From JBBDZE01 sp040900345 (GTDB lineage Bacteria; Patescibacteriota; Minisyncoccia; Spechtbacterales; 2-12-FULL-38-22), in contig JBBDZE010000021.1 in the NCBI GenBank assembly GCA_040900345.1, forward strand, positions 1-23,548: 23,548 bases of DNA, read 5' to 3'. Position numbers and translations under genes: made by a program. Shown one piece after another: positions 7,626 to 14,327 of this stretch; the first letter of the stretch is position 1; each line of letters begins with the position of its first letter. Under the pieces are notes generated by a model that saw only the letters and a program-made list of their open reading frames with translations, did no database searches and had not been told where the DNA came from.

Positions 7626-8420
7626 ATGTCATTTGATGCACACAACTGGGAGCTTTTAGAAAAACAACGAGCACGTCTTGAGCTGCTGCTCGTCAAAAAC
7701 GATACCTGGGAGGACCTCCTTACCTACCTTTCCTGGGCATTAACGCCTGCGCCAGCCATCCAGACGAAGGATGCCCGACACGCGGTTGTCTGGGGCGAGA
7801 ACGACGGCACGCTTGGTCTAGAGGATGCCATAGCATTGATGCGCGCCAATCCGGCTGCCACGCTTATTTTGTCCGGCGGCGTGTACGGACGAGAACAAAC
7901 AACCTCAGACATGGGCGCCCTGGATATGTACGCGACCTATCGAGAGCGCATGCTCAAAGAGGGAACTGACGAGACCGCAATAAAAGAGCGGGTTATCATT
8001 GAGTCTTCCTCGCTGCATACCGGCCACCAGCGCGAGCTTATTTCGCCCCTGCTTGCCGCGCTCAAGAGCGAGCGCATTTCGTTTATTGAACCTTTCTACC
8101 ACATGCCGCGGTTCGCCCTTTCACTTGGCGAAGGATTCAACGACCACGGCTATCGGCCGGCCGTGCTGCCCGTGCCGTTTGGGGAAGCAACAACCCCCCA
8201 TCCGATGAAGGGCCCCTTGAACGCGCCGGCCGAACAGACATTCACATATGAAGAATTGCTTTGCCTTCCCCCCACGCCAAGCCGCGCAACCGATACCGTA
8301 AAAAGCGAAGATTGCGGAGAACTGGATAAAATACTAGCCTACCAGGCCACCAACCCTGCCCAATGCCTTTCGTTCAAAGAGGCGCTCGCGTGGTTCCGCA
8401 TTGCATCCAGCACCGAATAA
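7626..8420 (+). CDS. YdcF/SanA-like (DUF218) family protein, tentative
   Basis: 264-aa soluble protein without signal peptide or membrane segment. The region from about 50 to 175 recalls the DUF218/YdcF fold: a strand with AVVWGENDG, an AIAL helix, TLILSGGVYGREQTTSDMGAL (the family has SGG followed by a SEA..M segment), then ERVIIESSSLHTGHQREL (the family has E..S.NT.EN) and a later hydrophobic strand. Known relatives include E. coli YdcF, which binds S-adenosylmethionine, and SanA, an envelope-related protein. The usual Asn is replaced and the match is distant. The C-terminal 80 residues are not recognised. It is preceded by the nested stem structure and an extended -10 box, and faces the convergent gene ending at 8846. 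The gene is clearly real; the family is uncertain. Confidence 0.6.
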   Translation: MSFDAHNWELLEKQRARLELLLVKNDTWEDLLTYLSWALTPAPAIQTKDARHAVVWGENDGTLGLEDAIALMRANPAATLILSGGVYGREQTTSDMGALDMYATYRERMLKEGTDETAIKERVIIESSSLHTGHQRELISPLLAALKSERISFIEPFYHMPRFALSLGEGFNDHGYRPAVLPVPFGEATTPHPMKGPLNAPAEQTFTYEELLCLPPTPSRATDTVKSEDCGELDKILAYQATNPAQCLSFKEALAWFRIASSTE

Positions 8421-8492
8421 TCAGATCAACGCGATGACCCGATTTCAAAAGAACGGATCACATGCATGGCCCGTTTTCTCAAATTAGGTCAG

Positions 8493-8521
8493 AACGGCAA
8501 AACCGCTACGGTTTTGCCGTT
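8493..8521 (+). terminator. 13-bp hairpin downstream of the DUF218-like gene
   Basis: The arms 8493-8505 and 8509-8521 are perfectly complementary around a CTA loop. Because the stem starts and ends with an A or T tract of only two bases, it is a weak candidate for a factor-independent terminator. Confidence 0.4.
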
Positions 8522-8579
8522 TGGCCGTTCACTGAAAAACAGCTGAGCCGTTCCTCGAGCCATTCTGCAGCTTCTACTC

Positions 8580-8633
8580 GCCCTACTATCTGGAAATACT
8601 TCACGATCGTGAAGTATTTCCAGATAGTAGGGC
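8580..8633. repeat. 54-bp perfect palindrome, copy 1 of a dispersed element
   Basis: Two 27-nt arms without a loop (centre between 8606 and 8607). The inner 18 nt of each arm (ATCTGGAAATACTTCACG and its complement) are identical to those of the palindrome at 20008-20061. The outer eight positions differ, but both arms change together so pairing is kept. Both copies are in gaps between convergent genes. Confidence 0.9.
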
Positions 8634-8737
8634 CTGGATACTATTTTGAAGAACGGGTCATGGCGATGACTCCTGCCTGCCGGCAGAGAGGGATTATAAA
8701 AAACGATTCCCCGGCCCCTGACGGATACACAAGTCCT

Positions 8738-8781
8738 TTCCAAAAGAACGGGTCATCCTAGGATGACCCGTTCTTTTGGAA
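8738..8781. terminator. 44-bp perfect palindrome, probable bidirectional terminator
   Basis: 22-nt arms centred on CCTAGG (8757-8762). The stem GAACGGGTCAT is flanked by CCAAAA on the left and TTTTGG on the right, so on either strand a GC stem is followed by a T-rich arm. It lies between convergent genes (stops at 8420 and 8846), which suits termination in both directions. Confidence 0.6.
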
Positions 8782-8782
8782 T

Positions 8783-8812
8783 CGGGTCACGTGCATGACC
8801 CGTTCTTTTTGC
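8783..8812 (+). terminator. hairpin plus T-rich tail
   Basis: CGGGTCA (8783-8789), a 6-nt loop, TGACCCG (8796-8802), then TTCTTTTTG. It shares the GGGTCAT/ATGACCC sequence with the neighbouring palindrome, so the two look like copies of one unit. Confidence 0.5.
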
Positions 8813-8845
8813 GCTGCCGGCGGCCTAAAAGACGCTTATCGGTTC

Positions 8846-9979
8846 CTACTGTACAACAACCGTCGCCGTCCACTTCAGTACATCGGAGGCGGGCCAATAG
8901 GCCGAGACGGTCGTGGTGGTGGACGCCGTAAACTCTACGGTCTCTGAACCTCCGGGAGCTATGGTGCCGGTATCAAACGTGCCGCTGACAAACTGCATAC
9001 CGCCGTAGTAGACATTGTTCTCGCTCACGTTGAATGTGAGGCGAACGGTATCGCCCTGATTCACCCGAAGCGCGGATGAGGCGCTATACCCATTATCGTC
9101 GGCGGTGATGGTGAAGGTACGAGCTTGGGCCTCCGGCTCCTGGTCGTTCGCTTGGCGCTCGCGTGCGGCTGCTTCCTCGGCTGCCTTACGTTCGAGTTCA
9201 GCTATCTCTTCGGCTTGCTCGCGGGCCTCGCGCTGGCGCTCTTCTTCATCACTCGTGCGGTCCTGGGCATCGCGATCAGTATCACTGGCATCATCCTCTG
9301 CTTGTGAGCCACCTTCTTCAAGTCGCTGTAAGAGACGCTCCCGGTTTTCGCGGCTACGCTCTATGTTTCTATCAATAGCTTCGCGGGCATTCTCGTTCAC
9401 TTCGCCCCGCACACGCTCCAGTACCTCGATGTGTTTGAGGGTTGCGGCGCTCACGATTTCTAAACTCACCCGCGTCTTGGCTGCTGCCTCGACGGCTTCG
9501 TTGCTATCGTCGCTTTCCTCATCATCGGCGCGGTCTTGGCGCCCTTGCAGACGTTCCTGTATGCGCTCCAGGGCTTCACGCTGTCGCTCGGCTGCTTGTG
9601 ACACCCGCTCGTTCAGTCGCTCTCTTGCTGCAGTTTCAAGCCCCGCTACGCGCTCTTCAAACTGCTCCAGGGCTTTGGTGTAGCGTTCTGTCGCATTCTG
9701 CAGGGCCTCATCCTTTTCCTCTTCCGCCATTTTTTGCGCTTCGGCAAGACGCTCATTGGAGACGGCAAGATGACGTTTTGCCTTGGCTTCCGCGTCAAAA
9801 GTCAATACGAGTGCGATGTTTTCAAAGAAAATATCCAAGAAATAGAACGGGCTGTCGGGCGCAATGCCCGGATTGGGAAGCTGTTGGGCCTCTTGCTCTT
9901 GTGCGGAAACGGTTCCAACCAACGCAAATATCGCCAACGCTGGAATGAGAATCGTAATAAAGAATCGTTGTAGGGTCAT
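8846..9979 (-). CDS. secreted DUF5667-like coiled-coil protein with C-terminal cupredoxin-like domain
   Basis: 377-aa exported protein. A signal peptide covers about 1-26 (hydrophobic core, VSA cleavage site). LPNPGIAPDSPFYFLDIFFENIALVLTFD-type residues at 34-62 match the start of DUF5667, a domain common in Patescibacteria and some Gram-positive bacteria. Residues 65-285 are very rich in Glu, Arg, Gln and Ala and are probably a long coiled coil with two acidic low-complexity breaks. Residues 286-377 resemble a cupredoxin fold (NQGDTVRLTFNV, GTIAPGGSETVEF, AYWPASD) but contain no His or Cys, so copper binding is unlikely. It would act at the cell surface, perhaps as a structural or adhesion protein. 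The ATG at 9979 has a TATAAT box 17 nt upstream and no clear Shine-Dalgarno. The architecture is clear; the role is unknown. Confidence 0.8.
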   Translation of the reverse strand: MTLQRFFITILIPALAIFALVGTVSAQEQEAQQLPNPGIAPDSPFYFLDIFFENIALVLTFDAEAKAKRHLAVSNERLAEAQKMAEEEKDEALQNATERYTKALEQFEERVAGLETAARERLNERVSQAAERQREALERIQERLQGRQDRADDEESDDSNEAVEAAAKTRVSLEIVSAATLKHIEVLERVRGEVNENAREAIDRNIERSRENRERLLQRLEEGGSQAEDDASDTDRDAQDRTSDEEERQREAREQAEEIAELERKAAEEAAARERQANDQEPEAQARTFTITADDNGYSASSALRVNQGDTVRLTFNVSENNVYYGGMQFVSGTFDTGTIAPGGSETVEFTASTTTTVSAYWPASDVLKWTATVVVQ

Positions 9980-9996
9980 AGGAGTACGTAAGATGT

Positions 9997-10002
9997 ATTA
10001 TA
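9997..10002 (-). promoter_or_regulatory. -10 box of the DUF5667-cupredoxin gene
   Basis: A perfect TATAAT on the minus strand ends 17 nt before the ATG, giving a leader of roughly 10 nt. A second TACAAT is at 10008-10013. No matching -35 was found. Confidence 0.5.
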
Positions 10003-10125
10003 CCCGTATTGTACCGCTTATTTGCGGGTCATGTTTCCACACGCTCCCTATACCCTATCACCCCTCAAGGCAGCGCGATATTGCCTTACTCAAGGATGCG
10101 TCCGGTTCTTTTTAGAAGCTCGCAG

Positions 10126-10151
10126 AGTCCTGCCTACCGGCAGGCAGGACT
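10126..10151. repeat. CPR-style CCTGCC...GGCAGG palindrome
   Basis: The 26-nt stretch from 10126 to 10151 is a palindrome with one mismatched pair (AGTCCTGCCT against AGGCAGGACT). Similar CCTGCCTGCCGGCAG sequence occurs at about 8673-8687. The 13-nt word AGAAGCTCGCAGA directly before it (10114-10126) recurs at 10195-10207. Confidence 0.55.
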
Positions 10152-10170
10152 GCTTACTCCTCCCTCTCCA

Positions 10171-10319
10171 GCACCCTTTCCTTCCCCGCACTGAAGAAGC
10201 TCGCAGATCCGCTCCGGCTTGGTGTCCGACAAGAGTCGGACCGGAGCGGCGAGCGGCAGCGGGCATTCACCGCTGGAGAGAATGAACCGCGATTCTGAAG
10301 GCGGGGAAGGAAAGGGTGC
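10171..10319. repeat. 149-bp element with 19-bp perfect terminal inverted repeats
   Basis: The ends 10171-10189 and 10301-10319 are exactly complementary over 19 nt (GCACCCTTTCCTTCCCCGC). Inside are a two-part stem (10209-10217 with 10241-10249, and 10225-10230 with 10235-10240, loop AAGA) and a small hairpin (10257-10262 with 10270-10275). It codes for nothing obvious. The rest of the 9980-10377 gap holds the repeat at 10126-10151 and the promoter of the preceding gene. It may be a MITE-like element or a large structured 3' end of the ATPase transcript. No target duplication was seen. Confidence 0.65.
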
Positions 10320-10377
10320 ACTCACATCACGCTGGGCGGCCGACGCGTATGGAAAATAAGGAAGAAATCGCTCTAAC

Positions 10378-13125
10378 CTAAAACGAAACACGTCGCCGCT
10401 TTACCCACTTCCATCCTTCTACGAAGAAGAACAACGATGACGTAAGCCCCGCCGCAAAAAGCCACTCGCCCAGCGAAATGGGCACCACCCTGAATAATCC
10501 CTGGCCTATGGGGGTGTACATGGCGGCAACTTGAGCCACAAGCGAAAGGAATATGGCTCCCACAATAAAGATATTAGAAAATATGCCGAGCCGAAAGAGT
10601 GACTGCCGAAATGAGCGCATGTTGAGCACGTTCCAAAGCTGAAACAACGCCATCACGACAAATGCCATGGTGCGCGCTTTTTCTATACCCTCGGGCAGAT
10701 AATAGAGAAACACCGGAATGGTACCTAGCGTCATGAACAAGCCCACGACGAGTAAGTACGGAATGACTCCGCGCGTCAAAATGCGGTTATTGCGCACGTG
10801 GTCGCGCGCTTTTAAGGTATCGTGATGATTCTTTTCAAGGCCAAGTGCCGAGGTCGAAAATCCATCGGTTACCAAGTTCAGGAACAGAATTTGCACCGGC
10901 AGGAGGGGCAGAGGAAGACGAAGTAAAAGCGCGGTAATGACGATAAGGGCCTCCCCCACATTGGTCGTAATCAGATACGTCGTGGTTTGGCGAATGTTGC
11001 GCAAAATCACCCGCCCTTCTTCCATCGCGTCAACAATGGAGGAAAAATCGTCGTCGGTTAGGATGACTTGCGCGGCTTCCTGGGCAACATCGGTCCCGGT
11101 TTTGCCCATCGCCACGCCAATGTCGGCCTGGCGCAAGGCGGGCGCGTCGTTGACGCCATCACCCGTCATGGCGACTATTTCTCCTTCGTGCTGGAGGGCT
11201 TGGACGATGCGCAGTTTGCTCCGCGGCGTGACGCGAGCCACGACTTGGGTCGTTTTGAGCCGCTGACGCAATGCGTCCTCGCCCATTGCTTCAATTTCCG
11301 AGCCCAAGAGCACCACGCTGTCTTCATCGGTGATAAGGCCGACTTGGCGAGAAATTTCCCAAGCGGTATCCGCAAAATCCCCGGTGACCATCATCACGCG
11401 CACGCCGGCCTCATGGGCGCGACCAATAGCGATGCGAACATTTTCGCGAGGCGGGTCAATCATAGCGAACAACCCCACGAATATAAGCTCCTTGGCCGCC
11501 TCCTCGGCAGATGCGGGACGTTCATGCCCCACCTTATACGCCGTAGCCACCACCCGCAACCCACGCTTGCTATAGGCGCGGTTTTGTTCGTTGAACAAGA
11601 CAATATCTTCTTCTTGCAGGGGGCGAACTCCCTCTTTTGTAAAAAGCTGCGTGCTGGCCGCCACGACCTCTTCAAACGCGCCCGTGATATAAACGACACC
11701 CTCCGTACTGTCGGAAAATGCGAGATAGTTGCCGCCGTAGCGAACGCGGGAATCAAAAGGGTAGGAGATAGTATCGCGCGTACGTTCAAAGAACGAACTG
11801 CGCAACAACCCCGCTTTTTGGGCCGCCACAATGAGTGCCCCTTCCGTAGGGTCGCCGATAATACTGTAGGCACCGTTGTGCTCTTCAAGCTCGGCGTCCA
11901 CAGCAAGCGTGCCGGCCTCAAGAATACGCGCTAGCTCCTCTACCCTCGCGGGGTCCAGCCGCATGTCGTTTTCAGTGAAGAGTCCCTGGGGAATAAACCC
12001 CTCGCCGCTCACCGTCACTTCATGATTGGCGGTAACGATATGCTGGACCATCATCTCTCCCTTGGTAATGGTACCGGTCTTGTCGGTACAAATAATGCTC
12101 ACCGAACCCATGGTCTCGGCCGAGGGCAGGTTGCGCACAATAGCCCGGTGCTTAGACATGCGATACACCCCCACGGCCAGCACAATGGAAATGACCGCCG
12201 GCAACCCTTCGGGAATGAGCGAGACGAGCGCGGCCAGCGTGAAAAGGAACATTTCAAACAGTTCGCCTCCACGCATAAGCCCCAGCGCAAAAATGAAACC
12301 GGCAAGCAGGCCGGCGATTAATAGTACTTGGCGGCTCAGAAGACGCACCTCGCGCTGGAAGGGCGTCAACGGTCGCTTAGCCGTTTGAATTTCTTCGGCG
12401 ATGGTACCTATCTGCGTTGCGAGGCCAATGGTCGTCACCACGCCGAGCGCCTTGCCGCGCACAATAATCGTCCCCATCCAGGCCATGTTATCCTGGTCGG
12501 GTACGCTGCGGTCTTCGCCAATGCGCTCGTTTACCTTGGCTTGCGGCGCGCTCTCACCAGTTAACGCCGCCTGTTCTACTGCGACATTTTGAGCGGAAAT
12601 AAGGCGTAAGTCGGCGGGAACGCGATCTCCCGCGATAAGCTCTACGATATCGCCCGGTACCAGCTCCGTGGCTGGCACACGATGCAACTTTTTATTGCGG
12701 TACACTTTGGCGTAGGTGCGTACCACTTTTTTGAGCGCGCTCATGCTTTGTTCGGCGCGGTACTCTTGCGTGAAGCCAATAAGGGTATTGATAACAATCA
12801 CCGCCACAATAACGTACATGTCTACAAGGTGATTGGCGAAGTACGAAATAACAGCGGCCAATATCAAAATCCCCACCAGCGGACTCACAAATTGCGCGGC
12901 GACCATGGCCAGAAGAGAACGGCCGCGCCGTTCGGGCAAGGTGTTAGAGCCGTGTTCTGTTTGACGGAGCGTTACGTCCTCGTCCAAAAGACCCGCGGGT
13001 GTGGTCCGCAGTTCCTTGAGAACATCATGTGCTTCGTATTGATACCAGGGCTTCCCTTCAGCTGAACGCTGCTGAATGCCAGGCGCAAGGCGTTTAAACT
13101 GCGTTTCGAGAAAATCAAAAACCAT
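10378..13125 (-). CDS. cation-transporting P-type ATPase, SERCA/PacL-like (probable Ca2+ pump)
   Basis: Integral membrane pump that uses ATP to move cations out of the cytoplasm. The 915-aa product has the N-terminal cation-ATPase domain (about 25-95), actuator loop with TGES (189-192), M4 motif PEGLP (305-309), phosphorylated Asp348 in ICTDKTGTIT, nucleotide-binding domain with SYPFDSRVRYGG, hinge TGDGVND (654-660) and C-terminal M5-M10. M5 NVGEA and M6 NLVTDGF match the Ca2+-coordinating NxxE and NxxxD pattern of type IIA pumps, so Ca2+ is the best guess; Na+ or Mn2+ cannot be excluded. The common KGA of the nucleotide site is TGA here (ITGAFEE). A TATACT -10 box lies 39 nt before the ATG and no Shine-Dalgarno is clear. 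It appears monocistronic. Confidence 0.93.
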   Translation of the reverse strand: MVFDFLETQFKRLAPGIQQRSAEGKPWYQYEAHDVLKELRTTPAGLLDEDVTLRQTEHGSNTLPERRGRSLLAMVAAQFVSPLVGILILAAVISYFANHLVDMYVIVAVIVINTLIGFTQEYRAEQSMSALKKVVRTYAKVYRNKKLHRVPATELVPGDIVELIAGDRVPADLRLISAQNVAVEQAALTGESAPQAKVNERIGEDRSVPDQDNMAWMGTIIVRGKALGVVTTIGLATQIGTIAEEIQTAKRPLTPFQREVRLLSRQVLLIAGLLAGFIFALGLMRGGELFEMFLFTLAALVSLIPEGLPAVISIVLAVGVYRMSKHRAIVRNLPSAETMGSVSIICTDKTGTITKGEMMVQHIVTANHEVTVSGEGFIPQGLFTENDMRLDPARVEELARILEAGTLAVDAELEEHNGAYSIIGDPTEGALIVAAQKAGLLRSSFFERTRDTISYPFDSRVRYGGNYLAFSDSTEGVVYITGAFEEVVAASTQLFTKEGVRPLQEEDIVLFNEQNRAYSKRGLRVVATAYKVGHERPASAEEAAKELIFVGLFAMIDPPRENVRIAIGRAHEAGVRVMMVTGDFADTAWEISRQVGLITDEDSVVLLGSEIEAMGEDALRQRLKTTQVVARVTPRSKLRIVQALQHEGEIVAMTGDGVNDAPALRQADIGVAMGKTGTDVAQEAAQVILTDDDFSSIVDAMEEGRVILRNIRQTTTYLITTNVGEALIVITALLLRLPLPLLPVQILFLNLVTDGFSTSALGLEKNHHDTLKARDHVRNNRILTRGVIPYLLVVGLFMTLGTIPVFLYYLPEGIEKARTMAFVVMALFQLWNVLNMRSFRQSLFRLGIFSNIFIVGAIFLSLVAQVAAMYTPIGQGLFRVVPISLGEWLFAAGLTSSLFFFVEGWKWVKRRRVSF

Positions 13126-13164
13126 GAAGGAGCGCAGAGATTAAAAAAGGGTTTCGCTCCTGTT

Positions 13165-13170
13165 AGTATA
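13165..13170 (-). promoter_or_regulatory. -10 box of the P-type ATPase gene
   Basis: TATACT on the minus strand, 39 nt before the ATG at 13125. No good -35 was found. The downstream leader includes a CCCTTTTTTAAT stretch. Confidence 0.4.
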
Positions 13171-13265
13171 CCCCGTTAGCAACTGTTAGGGGTGTGGAGT
13201 AGTATGGAAAGCTGCAGCGCAGGGAATCTGCTGTCCCTGAAGTTTCCAAACAACCACAAACATGT

Positions 13266-13292
13266 TGAAGGCCCGACGAAGTCGGGCCTTCA
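13266..13292 (-). terminator. 12-bp hairpin after the zinc-ribbon gene
   Basis: The arms 13266-13277 and 13281-13292 pair perfectly around a 3-nt loop, 25 nt past the stop of the 80-aa gene. On the minus strand the tail is CAACATGTTTGTGGTTG, only loosely T-rich. Confidence 0.6.
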
Positions 13293-13317
13293 GGAACGTC
13301 GCCCGCTTCGGTAGCCA

Positions 13318-13560
13318 TTAGTCCTCGCCGGCGAGCTTAATCTCTCCGGCCTCCGAGAACCGAGGTCCACCGCGCGAGGTTCTGCGGATGGTGTTGGTCT
13401 GTTCCCACATCACGCTCTCGATGGAGTTGACGAACTGCTTGGTCTCGCCGCAGTACTTGCACTCACCATTGCTCTCGCGGCCGTTCGGCGATTCGATTAT
13501 CCAGTGATGGACGCAGCCGGCCAAGCGCCGACGTGCTGGCTTACCCGTTCGCGTGGTCAC
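13318..13560 (-). CDS. small zinc-ribbon-like protein (CxHHW...CxxC)
   Basis: 80-aa cytoplasmic protein. Cys16-x-His-His (CVHHWIIESPNG) followed by CKYCGETKQF (Cys34, Cys37) gives a likely zinc-binding site of two Cys plus Cys/His ligands. From memory, small proteins with an HHW..SPNG..S.G.C..CG signature recur in Chloroflexota and Patescibacteria; their role is not known to me. Basic N-terminus, then a tail without recognisable features. The start is GTG at 13560 with an AGGGGAG ribosome site 4 nt upstream. A TTGACA sequence (13626-13631) lies just after the stop of the upstream gene, but no -10 fits it at the right distance. The hairpin at 13266-13292 closes the unit. The gene is real; the function is unknown. 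Confidence 0.75.
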   Translation of the reverse strand: MTTRTGKPARRRLAGCVHHWIIESPNGRESNGECKYCGETKQFVNSIESVMWEQTNTIRRTSRGGPRFSEAGEIKLAGED

Positions 13561-13634
13561 GTTTCTCCCCTCTCGTGCCCCACACCTCCGATTCTTCCCT
13601 ACAGGGTGCTCTTCACTGCTCGCCCTGTCAATAG

Positions 13635-14327
13635 CTAGGTGCGTTGCTGGTCTTGGCGAACCGCAATCGTGCTGCCGTTTGGCACATTGGCAAATACCAT
13701 AGTACCCGGACCAACTACTGCGCCATTGCCCAGCATCACGCCGGGCATCGTGCCGACATTGATGCCCGCCCTTACGTTATCGCCAGCAATGAGGCCCAAA
13801 GATGATATTCCTGAATCCATTTTTTCTTCCCCCACCCGCACGTGCACGTTGGCGCGGTCAATGCGACGGTTGGCGACCACAACACCAACACCGAAACGGC
13901 AATTTCGGCCGATGACCGAATCGCCTACATAGCCGGAATGAAAATGCGTGCCGGCCTGTACGACGCTGTGTTTGAGTTCAAATAATGCACCGGACAGGTT
14001 ATCGCCCTCCAGAACAAATGGGCCGCGCAGAACATTGTGTTGGCCAACGACCGTTCCTGGGCCAATGTAGGCAGGCCCTTCGATGATGGCCCCTTCTTTG
14101 ATTACTGCATTTTCGCCGATAATCACTGCGCCCCTGAGGATCGCGCTCTTGGCGACCTCGGCACTTTCGGCAATGTGCTGGTCTTCGGGCAGCTGGGCGA
14201 GCGCCTCATCCAGCATTGCCAAAAGCTCCCAGGGATACTGGGGCATGCGAGCCAGCGGCTTGCCCAGCAGGGTGAACTCTTCAATCGCGGTAAGCGGCCA
14301 AAGATTATCCTTCATACGTGACATCAT
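13635..14327 (-). CDS. left-handed beta-helix acyltransferase-like protein (GlmU/ST0452 C-terminal domain alone)
   Basis: 230-aa protein with a short N-terminal region (1-50) and then hexapeptide repeats to the end: SAILRGAVIIGENAVIKEGA, AYIGPGTVVG, GDSVIGRNCRFGVG, LIAGDNVRAGINVGTMPGVMLGNGAVVGPGTMV. The segment VVVANRRIDRANVHVRVG...MDSG (149-173) and the following GDN-type coil match the acetyltransferase half of bifunctional sugar-1-phosphate nucleotidyltransferases. The nucleotidyltransferase half (GxGTRLRP...) is missing, so it is either a stand-alone sugar acyltransferase or the partner of a separate nucleotidyltransferase. Its start overlaps the end of the citryl-CoA lyase gene by 23 nt (11 nt if the ATG at 14315 is used), which implies coupling. 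The fold commonly uses acetyl-CoA, which the upstream genes would make. The substrate is unknown. Confidence 0.8.
   Translation of the reverse strand: MMSRMKDNLWPLTAIEEFTLLGKPLARMPQYPWELLAMLDEALAQLPEDQHIAESAEVAKSAILRGAVIIGENAVIKEGAIIEGPAYIGPGTVVGQHNVLRGPFVLEGDNLSGALFELKHSVVQAGTHFHSGYVGDSVIGRNCRFGVGVVVANRRIDRANVHVRVGEEKMDSGISSLGLIAGDNVRAGINVGTMPGVMLGNGAVVGPGTMVFANVPNGSTIAVRQDQQRT

Larger units (their letters stand above)
8421..8845. repeat. convergent intergenic region packed with palindromes
   Basis: No gene is seen in these 425 nt between two convergent genes. It holds a 13-bp hairpin (8493-8521), a 54-bp perfect palindrome (8580-8633), a 44-bp perfect palindrome (8738-8781) and a terminator-like hairpin (8783-8812). 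It also has at least two degenerate copies of the GAACGGGTCATG motif (around 8450-8476 and 8650-8670) and a CPR-style CCTGCCTGCCGGCAG stretch (about 8673-8687). Confidence 0.7.

Noticed and set aside
8421..8845. CRISPR array in the palindrome-rich gap
   Set aside because: Repeat copies are few, unequal in length and spacing, and are hairpins rather than direct repeats with unique spacers. No cas gene is present.
9105..9683. Plus-strand frame of 192 codons, Ser/Arg-rich
   Set aside because: Antisense to the repetitive Glu/Arg coiled coil; the composition is a mirror of that repeat.
10134..10391. Minus-strand frame of 85 codons in the intergenic gap
   Set aside because: It runs through the inverted-repeat element and has no ribosome site or recognisable motif.
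11068..11934. Plus-strand open frame of 288 codons
   Set aside because: Antisense to the P-type ATPase nucleotide-binding domain; a shadow of codon bias.
13205..13248. Imperfect hairpin upstream of the ATPase promoter (13205-13210 with 13243-13248, 13220-13225 with 13234-13239)
   Set aside because: Two 6-bp stems with unequal internal loops are too weak to call without comparative data.
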